Counted from the first letter of the stretch, positions 48,682 to 58,467 are shown. The stretch: DNA of 64,000 bases from Weissella paramesenteroides ATCC 33313 (GCF_000160575.1 NZ_GG697130.1:42889-106888), one strand, 5' to 3'. Translations and numbers: made by a program. The notes: generated from the sequence alone by a model not told the origin.

Positions 48682-49410
48682 CTATGATCCAAATGCCATG
48701 CCAATCAAACTAAGCGCTGCGATACTGTTATTCAACATATGTGTTGCCATCGCATATTGAATTTGCTTTGTTTTTTTATAAACAATTGCTAAAACAATTC
48801 CCATTAATGAATATTGGATAAAGGCAAAAATTTGAAAATCTTGAAAGACATGAAAATAACCAAACAAAACGCCAGAAATAATCACATTTAACCACCACGG
48901 TCCTTCTTTAAAGAAATAATTTAAAATAATTCCTCGAAAAATTAATTCTTCAACCAATGGGGCAACAAAAACTGCCAAAACAACAACAAAAATCAGTGCG
49001 GCACCACCTTTTCGAGCCATTTCTTCTAAAGCAACTTGATTACTAGCTGTAATCTGTTGATGAGAAAAAATAAGCTGCAAGGCAACTGTTAAAATGCCAG
49101 CTCCAATAATCATAACGTAGCCATATCCGACCCAAACTAATTTATCACCTCGAAATGGATGTAAAGCTGTTTTAGGCGATTTTCGCTTTACTGCATAGCC
49201 TAATATCCAGACAGTCAATGCGGTTAAAATAGCAGCAACAAGTAACATTATTGTAATGCCAATTGGATTATTTTTATCGACATGTAACCATTTTACAATG
49301 CCATACTTACTGTACGTGCTCCCAAGTTGGATTGCAAAATCCAAAATAATCCCCACAGTGACCCAAATGACACCCGATATCAATGTTCCAATTTGATCAG
49401 TCTTCTTCAT
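48682..49410 (-). CDS. CPBP family intramembrane protease-like protein
   Basis: 242 residues from the ATG at 49410 (AGGAGG 6 bases upstream). About seven hydrophobic helices. Motifs EELIFRG and the later FGYFHVFQD supply the Glu-Glu and His of the CPBP/Abi family (CAAX-like protease). In lactic acid bacteria these proteins are often linked to bacteriocin self-immunity, but no bacteriocin gene is nearby. It overlaps the 68-residue membrane protein gene. Confidence 0.88.
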   Translation of the reverse strand: MKKTDQIGTLISGVIWVTVGIILDFAIQLGSTYSKYGIVKWLHVDKNNPIGITIMLLVAAILTALTVWILGYAVKRKSPKTALHPFRGDKLVWVGYGYVMIIGAGILTVALQLIFSHQQITASNQVALEEMARKGGAALIFVVVLAVFVAPLVEELIFRGIILNYFFKEGPWWLNVIISGVLFGYFHVFQDFQIFAFIQYSLMGIVLAIVYKKTKQIQYAMATHMLNNSIAALSLIGMAFGS

Positions 49411-49603
49411 GCTCATCCTCCTGCTTTTTTGGTTGCAGCGCTAATGATAAGAATGTCATCAAAACAGTGAATAGAACAAACAATACAAATAAAGAAACCC
49501 CGATAACCCAGGTTGGCCAATTTGCTATTTTGGCAAACCAAATAAAACCAACAAATATGGTAACGACAATAAAACTTGCACCAATTTGAATTGCAAAACG
49601 CAT
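49397..49603 (-). CDS. Small two-helix membrane protein
   Basis: 68 residues from the ATG at 49603. Two hydrophobic helices (about 4-22 and 33-52) and a charged tail ending EDEHEED. AGGTGA at the end of the HAD gene serves as ribosome site, and the 3' end overlaps the CPBP gene, so all three are coupled. An ORF that reads 40 codons further upstream overlaps the HAD gene and is not supported. Confidence 0.7.
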   Translation of the reverse strand: MRFAIQIGASFIVVTIFVGFIWFAKIANWPTWVIGVSLFVLFVLFTVLMTFLSLALQPKKQEDEHEED

Positions 49604-49607
49604 ACTA

Positions 49608-50444
49608 TCATTCACCTGCCAATACAAACTGATCCAATATTTCTGCAATAGCCCCTTCATTATTAGTGCGTTGTGTAACAAAATCCGCTGCTGATTTAAC
49701 AGCTGGAATACCATTAGCCACACTAACCCCTAGACCTACTGCAGTAATCATCTTTAGGTCATTATTATTGTCACCAGCAGCAATTATCTCAGTTGACTTG
49801 ATGCCTAACTTTTCTCCTAGTAGCAATGAGGCGGTTCCTTTATCTACACCCTTTAAATTGAATTCAACATAACGGCCAGACGAATAGGTTGCTTCAACAC
49901 TTTCAATACCTACTGCAGTAATAACTGCATCATGAATTTGTTTTTGAATATCAGAATCTTCATTTTCAAAAATCACTTTCATAATAGGTTGTTCACGATT
50001 TAAAAATGATAAATCATCATGCGCGATTTCTTCATATTCTACACCTCGTGTTGCCATATAACGTTTATCTGTCTCATTAATATCGTAAATAAATAATTTA
50101 TCCACTGTGTAAATATGAACATCAACCTGATTACTAAGATAGCCCGCCGCAAATATCTTTTTGGCCAATGTTATTGGCATGTCCTGGGTCGCCATAATTT
50201 GATTATCTTTATTTTCAACGATTGCCGCACCGTTATACGAAATAACATATTGATCTTCTTTATCAAATAGGTCTAACTCTTTTAACATATTTTGTACTGA
50301 TTTAAATGATCGTCCAGTATTAGGAACAAATTTAAATCCTTTTGCAACTGCACTTTTGATTGCACGTACATTTTCTTTATGAATCGTACCATCATCGTTT
50401 AGAAATGTTTCATCTAAGTCTGACACTAACATCTTATAACTCAT
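49608..50444 (-). CDS. Cof-type HAD-IIB sugar-phosphate phosphatase
   Basis: 278 residues. Motif I is DLDETFLNDDG (nucleophile D), motif IV is GDNNNDLKMI, and the cap domain between them is HAD-IIB. The family dephosphorylates sugar phosphates, FMN or similar. GAGGGAG precedes the ATG. Confidence 0.9.
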   Translation of the reverse strand: MSYKMLVSDLDETFLNDDGTIHKENVRAIKSAVAKGFKFVPNTGRSFKSVQNMLKELDLFDKEDQYVISYNGAAIVENKDNQIMATQDMPITLAKKIFAAGYLSNQVDVHIYTVDKLFIYDINETDKRYMATRGVEYEEIAHDDLSFLNREQPIMKVIFENEDSDIQKQIHDAVITAVGIESVEATYSSGRYVEFNLKGVDKGTASLLLGEKLGIKSTEIIAAGDNNNDLKMITAVGLGVSVANGIPAVKSAADFVTQRTNNEGAIAEILDQFVLAGE

Positions 50445-50623
50445 TAGTTACTCCCTCTACGTCATTTATTTTCTTTATTCTACCAGAAAAAATTAATTTG
50501 CCCGTAATTATGTTTAATATATCAAAGAATAGTTTAAAATTTTTTAGCATATTTTACTTATATTTTGACTTAAATAAATCACTATGTCATATTTATTACT
50601 AGGTTAATAAAAGGAGACATCTT

Positions 50624-51016
50624 ATGCGTAATTTTATAAATGAATTCAAAGACTTCATCATGCGTGGAAACGTTATGGATCTGGCAGTCGCTTTCATTAT
50701 GGGGGCAGCTTTCCAAACAGTTGTTAAGTCAGTGGTTGATGACTTAATCATGCCTTTAATTGGAATTATTACAGGTTCAATTTCATTTTCAAGTATTGTT
50801 TGGCATGTGGGTTCAGCTGATATTAAAGTTGGATCATTCATCGGTACCTTAATAACATTCTTGTTGACAAGTTTTGCTGTATTCTTAATTCTGAAAGCAA
50901 TTCGCAAGGCACAATCGATGACCAAGAAGCAAGCCGAAGAAGAAGAAATTGCACCTGAAACAGAGTTAGTCGTTCTTCAAGAAATTCGTGATGCATTGGC
51001 AGCAAAGAAAGATTAA
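50624..51016 (+). CDS. mscL: Large-conductance mechanosensitive channel MscL
   Basis: 130 residues. It opens with the MRNFINEFKDFIMRGNVMDL amphipathic start, then TM1 (AVAFIMGAAFQTVV), a periplasmic loop, TM2 and a charged C-terminal bundle, as in MscL. It releases solutes on hypo-osmotic shock. AAAGGAG precedes the ATG; own terminator. Confidence 0.96.
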   Translation: MRNFINEFKDFIMRGNVMDLAVAFIMGAAFQTVVKSVVDDLIMPLIGIITGSISFSSIVWHVGSADIKVGSFIGTLITFLLTSFAVFLILKAIRKAQSMTKKQAEEEEIAPETELVVLQEIRDALAAKKD

Positions 51017-51032
51017 TTTTTATTTTAAAATT

Positions 51033-51081
51033 AGAACGTCCCTATATATCGGCATTTGTCTGTATAAGGACGTTCTTTTTA
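51033..51081 (+). terminator. mscL terminator
   Basis: AGAACGTCC (51033-51041) pairs with GGACGTTCT (51068-51076), followed by T5. Confidence 0.8.
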
Positions 51082-51206
51082 ATTTGTCAAGATATTGAAT
51101 TTATTTATTATATTGGCTAATATAGTTATCAGCTGATAAGCTCACTCATGTACTTTATAAGATGAGTATTTAGAGAAAATATAATCCTGAAGGAAGAAGG
51201 ACTACC

Positions 51207-51845
51207 ATGGTGATTATCACAGCTGGTATGATTGGTGTTGGGAAAACCACACTTACTGATTTGATTGCAAAACATCTTAAAACACAAGCCTTTTTTGAGC
51301 CTGTAGGTGAGAATCCTGTGTTACCTCTTTATTATGCAGATCCAAAACAATATGGATTTTTATTGCAAATTTATTTTTTGAACAAGCGCTTCGCAATGAT
51401 CAAAAAGGCTTTGTCAGATGACAATAATGTCTTAGATCGTTCTATCTACGAAGATGCTTTATTTACCCAAGAAAACCATCGTGAAGGTAATATTTCAGAT
51501 GCTGAATTAAATGTTTACATGACACTGCTCAAAAACATGATGGATGAGATTCAAACGATGAAAAAAGGACGTCCTGACTTAATGGTATTTGCGGATGCTG
51601 ACTTTGATACCATCCTTTATCGTATTAAAAAGCGTGGTCGTGACTATGAGCAATTTGAAGATAATGCTGATTTACGACAATACTACTTCAAGATGTGGTC
51701 AGCATATCAAAAATGGTATGCAGATTATGATGCTTCACCAAAGATGAAAATTGATTTGCAAAAATATGATCTTGAAAATAAAGACAGTCAAAAGATTGTT
51801 TTACAACAAATTGATGACCGCCTAAAGGAATTAGAAAACATTTAA
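51207..51845 (+). CDS. Deoxynucleoside kinase (dAK/dGK type)
   Basis: 212 residues. Walker A is GMIGVGKTTL, the DRS motif (LDRSIYEDALF) and the LID arginines (IKKRGRDYE) follow. The family phosphorylates deoxyadenosine/deoxyguanosine or related nucleosides for salvage. The ribosome site is GGAAGAAGG. Lactobacillaceae commonly carry one or two such kinases. Confidence 0.93.
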   Translation: MVIITAGMIGVGKTTLTDLIAKHLKTQAFFEPVGENPVLPLYYADPKQYGFLLQIYFLNKRFAMIKKALSDDNNVLDRSIYEDALFTQENHREGNISDAELNVYMTLLKNMMDEIQTMKKGRPDLMVFADADFDTILYRIKKRGRDYEQFEDNADLRQYYFKMWSAYQKWYADYDASPKMKIDLQKYDLENKDSQKIVLQQIDDRLKELENI

Positions 51846-51853
51846 TTTTTTAC

Positions 51854-51891
51854 AGAAAAAGGATCTCAGAAATTTCTGAGGTCCTTTTTCT
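51854..51891 (+). terminator. Terminator of the deoxynucleoside kinase gene
   Basis: A long near-perfect stem AGAAAAAGGA(T)CTCAGAAA / TTTCTGAG(G)TCCTTTTTCT. Confidence 0.85.
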
Positions 51892-51917
51892 CAATTTTAA
51901 GTATAAATTTATCAATC

Positions 51918-53342
51918 TTAGTGAAAATTGTAAGTTCCAATAAAGTCAGGTAGAACATCTGTATCTGCTAAATTAGCAACTTGTACCTGTTGTCCTGGTT
52001 CAGAAGCAATCACATATTGTCCATTACCAATATAAATCGCAACTTGCCAGGTTGCCCCATGACCACCCCAGAATAATAAATCACCAGGTTGGGCCTTGAC
52101 CAAAATATCTGAATTGTTTTGTACATCTTGCGTCGCAACATAAGCTTCTTCAGCAACTGTATACGCGGGTATTGAAATACCAGCAGCTCGGTATGCTTTA
52201 GCTACTAATCCAGAACAATCCAGTCCAGCAGATGTCTTACCACCCCAAACATACGGAATATTTTGTGAAGCATATGTTAATGCTGCAGAAACAATATCAT
52301 TTCTTTGTGTTTGCGTTAATGTACTACTATCGGTAGTTTGGGTACTCAAAGCCTGTGTATTTGATGACGTAGAATTGTTGGCATCCTGAGATTCATTAGT
52401 TTGCTTAGCAGGTAATGCATCAAGAACAACATCACCATTAGTAAGTACATGCAATCCATTAGTTGTGTTTGTATCGTTACTTTGTTCGTTTGGTGTTGAC
52501 TCACTTTCAAGTGATTGTACGTCCACATCCATGTTTGAATTAAATGTTGCTGGTGCTGTATCAACTGTAAAATCACTCACAGATTGTTGCACAGGCTCAG
52601 CATATGTGGACTGTGTACCATCATCAGTTGAAGCGGCCGCATAAGTTGTTGTATCAGATGTCGTATCAGATTGTGCCGCATAAGTCGCTGCTTCAGAAGT
52701 ATCATTTACTCCAGAAACTGGTATATTAAGTGATTGCCCGATTTGTAACATATTGGTATCAGCACCTGGATTAGCAGCCTGCAAATCGGCAATAGAAATA
52801 CCATTAGCTGCAGCTACTTGTCCTAATGTATCGCCATCTTGAATCGTATAAATACTGTTTGCTTCAGACTGTGTGCTATCGCTATTTGCCTCAGAAACCA
52901 CTGCATCTTCAGCTGGTGTCGTCGAAACTTCAGTTTCCGTTGTATCTGTTGATGAATCATCATAATATGCTGTTGTTTCGTCTTCTTGATCAGAGGTAAT
53001 TAAAGCATCTGTCATTGCTTCAGATGCAACATAATCAATATTGTTTGTTGTTTTGTTATCAGCGTGTTTTGACGCACCTTTAAAAGTCACTATCGCTGGA
53101 TTTTTTGTTCCTTTTTCACGAAGAACATCTGACTTTGTTGTAATTTGACCATGACTTTGCCCAGTTGCCACTTCTTGAATAAAATTTGTCACATTTTTAA
53201 ATTGGGAAACATGTTCCGAATCAGGGGACAAGTTGACAGCGCCCCTGACCGCAGCTTGTACAACTGGTACTTGTGTGGTTGCCACAACACCTAGCGCACC
53301 AACAATTCCAGTTGCAATCACCTTCGTTGAAACCTCTACCAT
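51918..53342 (-). CDS. Secreted LysM - NlpC/P60 cell-wall protein with an altered catalytic site
   Basis: 474 residues from the ATG at 53342. A hydrophobic export signal (about 5-30), one LysM domain (about 162-207, starting YTIQDGDTLGQVAA), a long T/S/Q-rich linker and a C-terminal NlpC/P60 domain with C376 in LDCSGLV. Where the family has the catalytic histidine (HVGIYIG) this protein reads WQVAIYIG, so Q433 replaces His. Enzymes of this kind cut peptide links in peptidoglycan; activity here is uncertain. Ends without an obvious terminator. Confidence 0.85.
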   Translation of the reverse strand: MVEVSTKVIATGIVGALGVVATTQVPVVQAAVRGAVNLSPDSEHVSQFKNVTNFIQEVATGQSHGQITTKSDVLREKGTKNPAIVTFKGASKHADNKTTNNIDYVASEAMTDALITSDQEDETTAYYDDSSTDTTETEVSTTPAEDAVVSEANSDSTQSEANSIYTIQDGDTLGQVAAANGISIADLQAANPGADTNMLQIGQSLNIPVSGVNDTSEAATYAAQSDTTSDTTTYAAASTDDGTQSTYAEPVQQSVSDFTVDTAPATFNSNMDVDVQSLESESTPNEQSNDTNTTNGLHVLTNGDVVLDALPAKQTNESQDANNSTSSNTQALSTQTTDSSTLTQTQRNDIVSAALTYASQNIPYVWGGKTSAGLDCSGLVAKAYRAAGISIPAYTVAEEAYVATQDVQNNSDILVKAQPGDLLFWGGHGATWQVAIYIGNGQYVIASEPGQQVQVANLADTDVLPDFIGTYNFH

Positions 53343-53467
53343 AGGCACAACTCCTCTCAAATTCTAATTGTTAAAGCCAAATTTAAATACACAGACACCA
53401 GCATATATTTAAACTTCATTTAACATTTATATCATACCTTAATTTTCCTTAAATTTTTAGGGGAACG

Positions 53468-53505
53468 TATGTTCTTTTTTATAAGTGCCCATAAAAAAGA
53501 ACATA
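53468..53505. promoter_or_regulatory. Perfect 15-bp inverted repeat upstream of the NlpC/P60 gene
   Basis: TATGTTCTTTTTTAT (53468-53482) and ATAAAAAAGAACATA (53491-53505) with an 8-base loop. It could be an operator or a weak two-way terminator in the 353-base gap between glpK and the NlpC/P60 gene. Confidence 0.55.
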
Positions 53506-53537
53506 GCACCTAAGACATAACTAATTAGTTACAGACT

Positions 53538-53580
53538 AAAAAGCCATCAATCCACCTAACAATTAGTGGATTGATGACCT
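53538..53580 (-). terminator. glpK terminator
   Basis: An 11-bp stem (53545-53555 with 53566-53576) followed by TTTTTA on the minus strand, about 115 bases after the glpK stop. Confidence 0.75.
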
Positions 53581-53696
53581 TCTTAAACGTATTTCAAAGA
53601 GACTTAAGTTGTGCCAAAAATAGCGCATATCATGTTACACACCCACCAAAACAACTTTTGTCTCGCTCTCAGTCTCTTTAACCTAAATTAATACTA

Positions 53697-55202
53697 CTAA
53701 TTCGTTGGAAAAAGCCGTGTTGCTTGAACCGCACGTTGCCACCCCTTATATGCAAGTTGGACTTGCTCTTGCCGTTCTGTTATGGGTTCTTTTAATTCCA
53801 AATGGTTAGTCTTTGGCAAGCTAGTCATATCTTCCCAAAATCCTACACCTAAACCTGCTAGATAGGCTGCACCTAAAGCAGTTGTTTCTAGTTGCTTAGG
53901 TCGTTTGACCACCGTGTTGATCAGATCTGCCTGGAACTGATGTAAATAATCATTTGCTGCAGCACCACCGTCAATCACTAAGTTAGTTACGGCAATATTC
54001 GTATCATCTTGCATGGCATCTAAGACATCACGCGTTTGATAGGCAATTGATTCCAGAGTTGCTCGTACAAGGTCTTCTTTCGTCGTTGCACGCGTCAAAC
54101 CAAACATAGCACCTCTGGCATTTTGATCCCAGTATGGTGCCCCTAAACCTGTAAAAGCAGGTACTAAATAAATTGGATCAATATGTTGTTCACGAGCAAT
54201 TTCAGCTAATTCTGAGGTTTCTTTTGCATTTTTAATCAGTTGCAATCCATCTCGTAACCATTGAATTGCTGCTCCAGCAATAAACACAGAACCTTCAAGG
54301 GCATAGGTCACTTGGCCATCAATACTGTAGGCAATTGTTGACAACAACCCATTCGTTGAAGTTGCAATGTCTTGCCCTGTATTCATGACAATAAACGATC
54401 CTGTACCATATGTATTCTTAACGTCACCCTGATTAAACGCTTGATGGCCAATTAGCGCTGCCTGTTGATCTCCTGCAATTCCCGCAATCGGAACTTGAAT
54501 ACCAAAGAAAGCATACTCAGCTGTATAACCAAATATTCCCGAAGAATCCCGAACTTCAGGTAACATTGTATCCGGAATACGGAATTTTTCAAGTAGCTCT
54601 TTATCCCACTCTTTTGAATGAATATTAAACAACATCGTTCGCGATGCATTTGAATAATCGGTTGCATGAACTTGACCATTGGTTAATTTATATAATAGCC
54701 AACTATCTATTGTACCAAATAATAAATCGCCTTTTTCAGCACGTTCACGCGCACCAGGGACATTATCTAACAACCACATAATCTTTGTTGCCGAAAAATA
54801 CGCATCGACCCACAAACCGGTTTTTTGATAAATATAGTCTGTCAATCCTTCAGACTTTAATCTTTCAGCAATTTGAACACTTTGCTTTGATTGCCAAACA
54901 ACCGCTGGTGCAATTGGCTCACCTGTCAATCGATCCCAAATAACTGTCGTTTCTCGCTGATTCGTTAGTCCAATTCCTGCTATTTTATAAGGTGGTATAT
55001 TGGCCTTGATAACAACCTCTGCCATTACTTGGCGCGCATCTTCCCAGATACCATTTGCATCATGCTCTACCCAACCTGGATTTTTAAAAATCTGAGGTAA
55101 TTCTTTTTGCGCCGTGGCAACTACTTGCCCATCTTTATCAAACAACATTGCTCGGGTACTAGTTGTACCTTGATCGAGCGCCAGTATATATTGCTCAGCC
55201 AT
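53697..55202 (-). CDS. glpK: Glycerol kinase
   Basis: 501 residues. The FGGY kinase signature is clear: LALDQGTTSTRAMLFD at the start, GIAGDQQAALIGH in the middle and a C-terminal GGAAANDYLHQFQ. It makes sn-glycerol 3-phosphate. In many Firmicutes HPr-P activates GlpK on a histidine in a YHFYG segment; here the segment is EYAFFG, with Ala instead. No glpF or glpO is adjacent. GGAGAT precedes the ATG. Confidence 0.95.
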   Translation of the reverse strand: MAEQYILALDQGTTSTRAMLFDKDGQVVATAQKELPQIFKNPGWVEHDANGIWEDARQVMAEVVIKANIPPYKIAGIGLTNQRETTVIWDRLTGEPIAPAVVWQSKQSVQIAERLKSEGLTDYIYQKTGLWVDAYFSATKIMWLLDNVPGARERAEKGDLLFGTIDSWLLYKLTNGQVHATDYSNASRTMLFNIHSKEWDKELLEKFRIPDTMLPEVRDSSGIFGYTAEYAFFGIQVPIAGIAGDQQAALIGHQAFNQGDVKNTYGTGSFIVMNTGQDIATSTNGLLSTIAYSIDGQVTYALEGSVFIAGAAIQWLRDGLQLIKNAKETSELAEIAREQHIDPIYLVPAFTGLGAPYWDQNARGAMFGLTRATTKEDLVRATLESIAYQTRDVLDAMQDDTNIAVTNLVIDGGAAANDYLHQFQADLINTVVKRPKQLETTALGAAYLAGLGVGFWEDMTSLPKTNHLELKEPITERQEQVQLAYKGWQRAVQATRLFPTN

Positions 55203-55314
55203 CTATCTCCATAGCTCCTACTCGTATTTTTTCAATAACCAATCAATGGTTATGCCCCTCACAACAAAAAAAAAGATGAAACACATGACATGCTCCACCC
55301 TCCATTGTACGAAA

Positions 55315-55500
55315 TTATTTCTCAGAACGCAAAACGCCACCGTCCATAAAGCGATTAGGTTGCATTTCATTTACAACCACTTTAACATTTTCACGTGGAA
55401 CCCCAATGTGCTTTTCAATAGCGGTGGTGACATCAGTCATCATTGCTTTTAACTGTTCATCACTACGTCCTGCAACCAAATCAATATGAACTAATGGCAT
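55315..55500 (-). CDS. 4-oxalocrotonate tautomerase-like protein
   Basis: 61 residues. Pro1 exposed after Met removal (MPLVHIDLVAGRS), R11-like arginines and a GVPRENVKVVVNE segment are typical of 4-OT family tautomerases. Substrate unknown in lactic acid bacteria. GAGGAAC precedes the ATG. Confidence 0.9.
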   Translation of the reverse strand: MPLVHIDLVAGRSDEQLKAMMTDVTTAIEKHIGVPRENVKVVVNEMQPNRFMDGGVLRSEK

Positions 55501-55524
55501 TATATATGTTCCTCATTAACTTTC

Positions 55525-56484
55525 TTATTTGTCTAGGTTAATTTTATCAGCTTCCTCACCGATATTCAACGCATCTGTAATTTGGGCCTTAGCAACTGTT
55601 CGTTCACGTCTAATTTGGGATTGTAGATCTTCGTTCCAAAAATTATTAGACACTTCAACCGTGCTGACAATGTTAATAAAGGCATTAACATCCACAGATT
55701 TAACCAAATTTTGCATTTCTGTTAACTCGTAACGAGATAATACCATCATTAATGTTGTATTAGGTTCTTGGGTATAGGCACCACGTGAGGGCATAACTGT
55801 AATCCCACGAATCAAGGCCTCTTGTAACGCTTTAATAACTTCATCGGGATGACTCGTAACAATAAATGCTGTTAACTTTTGATGACGTGTATGAATAGCA
55901 TCAACAGAAACAGATGTGGCATAGATACCAATAATTGTATACATCGCGTTTTGCCACCCAATAAATGCACCAGCAACAACAACAATAAAACCATTGATAA
56001 ACATATTAATTGATCCAATTGATTTTCCTGTCGTCTTTTGGACAATCATAGCAACAATGTCCATTCCACCTGTCGAAAAGCCCATCTTAAAGGTTAAGCC
56101 AATTGAAACACCTAATAATAAACCACCAAACAAACCAGCCAATATGGGTTCTTGGGTTACAAGGGAAGTCTTTGGCAATACAATTTGCATAAACGAAGCA
56201 GTAAAGTTATTCAAAAAAGATAAAATTGTAAACTCTCGTCCGGCATATATCCAACCTGCAATAGCTAATGGAATATTTGTTGCCATAATAATTGCACCAA
56301 CTTCAATATGTATACCAAATACTGAATCAAAAAATAAACTTATTAGTTGAGCCACACCATTGAATCCACCTGAAAAGATGTTGTTGGGGATGAAAAAACT
56401 ATTCATTGAGATGGCCACTAAAACGGCTGCTAAAATAAATACAATCGCCTTCATACCATACTCTCGTACACGTGCCGTTATCAC
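55525..56484 (-). CDS. YitT family membrane protein (DUF161-DUF2179)
   Basis: 319 residues. Five hydrophobic helices with FFIPNNIFSGGFNGVA and GFSTGGMDIVA motifs, then a C-terminal DUF2179 domain (about 215-300) with RGITVMPSRGAYT. Start is GTG after AGGAGG. Function unknown; probably a transporter. Confidence 0.9.
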   Translation of the reverse strand: MITARVREYGMKAIVFILAAVLVAISMNSFFIPNNIFSGGFNGVAQLISLFFDSVFGIHIEVGAIIMATNIPLAIAGWIYAGREFTILSFLNNFTASFMQIVLPKTSLVTQEPILAGLFGGLLLGVSIGLTFKMGFSTGGMDIVAMIVQKTTGKSIGSINMFINGFIVVVAGAFIGWQNAMYTIIGIYATSVSVDAIHTRHQKLTAFIVTSHPDEVIKALQEALIRGITVMPSRGAYTQEPNTTLMMVLSRYELTEMQNLVKSVDVNAFINIVSTVEVSNNFWNEDLQSQIRRERTVAKAQITDALNIGEEADKINLDK

Positions 56485-56633
56485 AACAACTGCCTCCTAT
56501 CTTAAACCAAAATCATTTTTCTATTATCACACAAAAATAGGTATTATTCCATATAGAACAGTGATTTATCGCGTTTTTTTCAACTATACAAATTAACAGT
56601 TTGTAGGTAAAGACGACATAAGTTCTCGTCAAT

Positions 56634-56682
56634 AAAGAAAAAATCATCAAGCTACCGATTGAATCCAATAGCTTGATGATCT
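56634..56682 (-). terminator. Terminator of the DAACS symporter gene
   Basis: A perfect 12-bp stem (56643-56654 with 56669-56680) followed by a T run on the minus strand. Confidence 0.8.
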
Positions 56683-56740
56683 TGATTTTAATCCAAAAAA
56701 TTGCGGATTATTTTTACAATTTCTAAACGTTGCTTTATAG

Positions 56741-58030
56741 TTAATCGTTTAATTTTGCCAAATATGTTATATTTTTCTTTTCGTCAAAATCTTTTTCAGA
56801 TTTTGAAATAACAATTGATGCTGTTGAGTTACCAACGACATTAACGACAGTACGTCCCATATCAATCAATCGATCAACACCGGCAATAAACGCTAACCCT
56901 TGTGCAGGCACACCAATTGAAGAAACTGTGGCCAAAAGAACAACAAACGATGCACCTGGTACACCAGCCATCCCCTTTGAAGTAATCATTAATACGACTA
57001 ATAAGGTCAATTGCTGCATTACCGATAGATGAATATTATATGCTTGAGCCATAAACAACGCGCCAATGGCCTGATAGATTGCCGAGCCATCTAAATTAAA
57101 TGAATATCCAGTCGGTACGACAAAAGAAACAATTCCTTGGCTAACACCAAACTTCTCCATTTTAGACACAATTCGTGGCAGTGTCGCTTCTGAAGAAGCA
57201 GTTGTAAAGGCTAAAATCATCTCATCACGTAACACCTTAAATAAGTTTAGTATATTAACATTGTAGATTTTTAATACCCCGCCTAGAACGACAATCATGA
57301 AAATTATCATTGTGAGGTAGGCCACAAATATGAAATATCCTAATGACTTTAATGAGTTTAATCCCATCTGAGCAACCGTAGCACCAATAAGCGCACCAAC
57401 ACCGATTGGTGCCAATTGCATCACCCAATTCGTTACTTTAAACATCACTTCAGCAACTGCATCCAAGACATCAATAATGATTTGTCCCTTTTGACCAATT
57501 GCAGCAGTTCCTAACCCAAAAAATACTGAAAATACAATAACTTGAAGCATCTTACTATCTGCTAATGATGCAAAAAAATTAGTTGGTACGACATCCATCA
57601 CTGTTGACCAGATACCACCAGAACTGGCTGATTTTGCTGTGGACAAATAGCTACTAATATTAGTTGCTTGCAAATTATGCACATTCACATGGGCTCCTGG
57701 TTCAAAAACATTTCCAGCAATCATCCCTAATACAATTGCAATTGTCGACAATATTTCAAAATAAATTAAAGTCTTTAGTCCCACGCGACCTAATTTACGT
57801 ATATCACCCATTTTTGCAATACCTACTGTTAGACTAGATACCACAATTGGTAAAACAATCATTTGAATGAGGCCAATAAACATTGTACCGATATTTTGCA
57901 TCGCAGTGATAGCCATTTTATTCTTGAAAAATAAAACGCCCAGAACAATACCAATTATTAGCCCAAAAACAATCCGCCAACCTAATCCAATATTACGTTT
58001 CTCTTTTTTTGTTTTCCTACCAACACTCAC
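56741..58030 (-). CDS. Dicarboxylate/amino acid:cation symporter (DAACS family)
   Basis: 429 residues, eight helices plus the re-entrant loops. The conserved TASSEATLPRI and PTGYSFNLDGSAIY motifs and the C-terminal FIAGVDRLIDMGRT and NVVGNSTAS mark this family. Substrate (glutamate, aspartate, dicarboxylates or cystine) cannot be assigned. Start is GTG after GGGGGAT. Confidence 0.92.
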   Translation of the reverse strand: MSVGRKTKKEKRNIGLGWRIVFGLIIGIVLGVLFFKNKMAITAMQNIGTMFIGLIQMIVLPIVVSSLTVGIAKMGDIRKLGRVGLKTLIYFEILSTIAIVLGMIAGNVFEPGAHVNVHNLQATNISSYLSTAKSASSGGIWSTVMDVVPTNFFASLADSKMLQVIVFSVFFGLGTAAIGQKGQIIIDVLDAVAEVMFKVTNWVMQLAPIGVGALIGATVAQMGLNSLKSLGYFIFVAYLTMIIFMIVVLGGVLKIYNVNILNLFKVLRDEMILAFTTASSEATLPRIVSKMEKFGVSQGIVSFVVPTGYSFNLDGSAIYQAIGALFMAQAYNIHLSVMQQLTLLVVLMITSKGMAGVPGASFVVLLATVSSIGVPAQGLAFIAGVDRLIDMGRTVVNVVGNSTASIVISKSEKDFDEKKNITYLAKLND

Positions 58031-58060
58031 AGACTCAATCCCCCTAAAAATATATCTGCA

Positions 58061-58091
58061 AAAAAAGCCAACCCATGAAGGTTGGCTTTTT
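58061..58091. terminator. Terminator after rplS
   Basis: AAAAAAGCCAACC pairs with GGTTGGCTTTTT; T runs exist on both strands, so it ends rplS on the minus strand. Confidence 0.85.
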
Positions 58092-58110
58092 CACTAATAG
58101 TTTACCCTTA

Positions 58111-58467
58111 TTAGCCGCGGCGTGCTTCTGAAATACGAGCAGCCTTTCCGTGCAATGCACGCAAGTAGTACAACTTAGCACGACGTACACGTCCATGACG
58201 AACTACTTCAATTTTGTCAACACGTGGTGAGTGCAATGGGAACGTACGCTCCACACCAACACCACTTGAAATCTTACGAACAGTATAAGTAGCTTGGATA
58301 CCAGTACCCTTACGCTTAATAACAACACCCTCAAAAATTTGGATACGTTCGCGTGAACCTTCGACGATACGTGCGTGAACACGAACTGAATCTCCGGCAC
58401 GGAACTCTGGAATGTCTGTACGTAATTGGTCAGCAACCAACTTCTCTAGTAAAGCGTTTTGACGCAT
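58111..58467 (-). CDS. rplS: Ribosomal protein L19
   Basis: 118 residues from the ATG at 58467 (AGGAGAT upstream). The [16 protein letters not shown] and [10 protein letters not shown] blocks are characteristic. L19 sits at the 30S-50S interface. It follows trmD but has its own promoter and a structured leader. Confidence 0.97.
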   Translation of the reverse strand: MRQNALLEKLVADQLRTDIPEFRAGDSVRVHARIVEGSRERIQIFEGVVIKRKGTGIQATYTVRKISSGVGVERTFPLHSPRVDKIEVVRHGRVRRAKLYYLRALHGKAARISEARRG

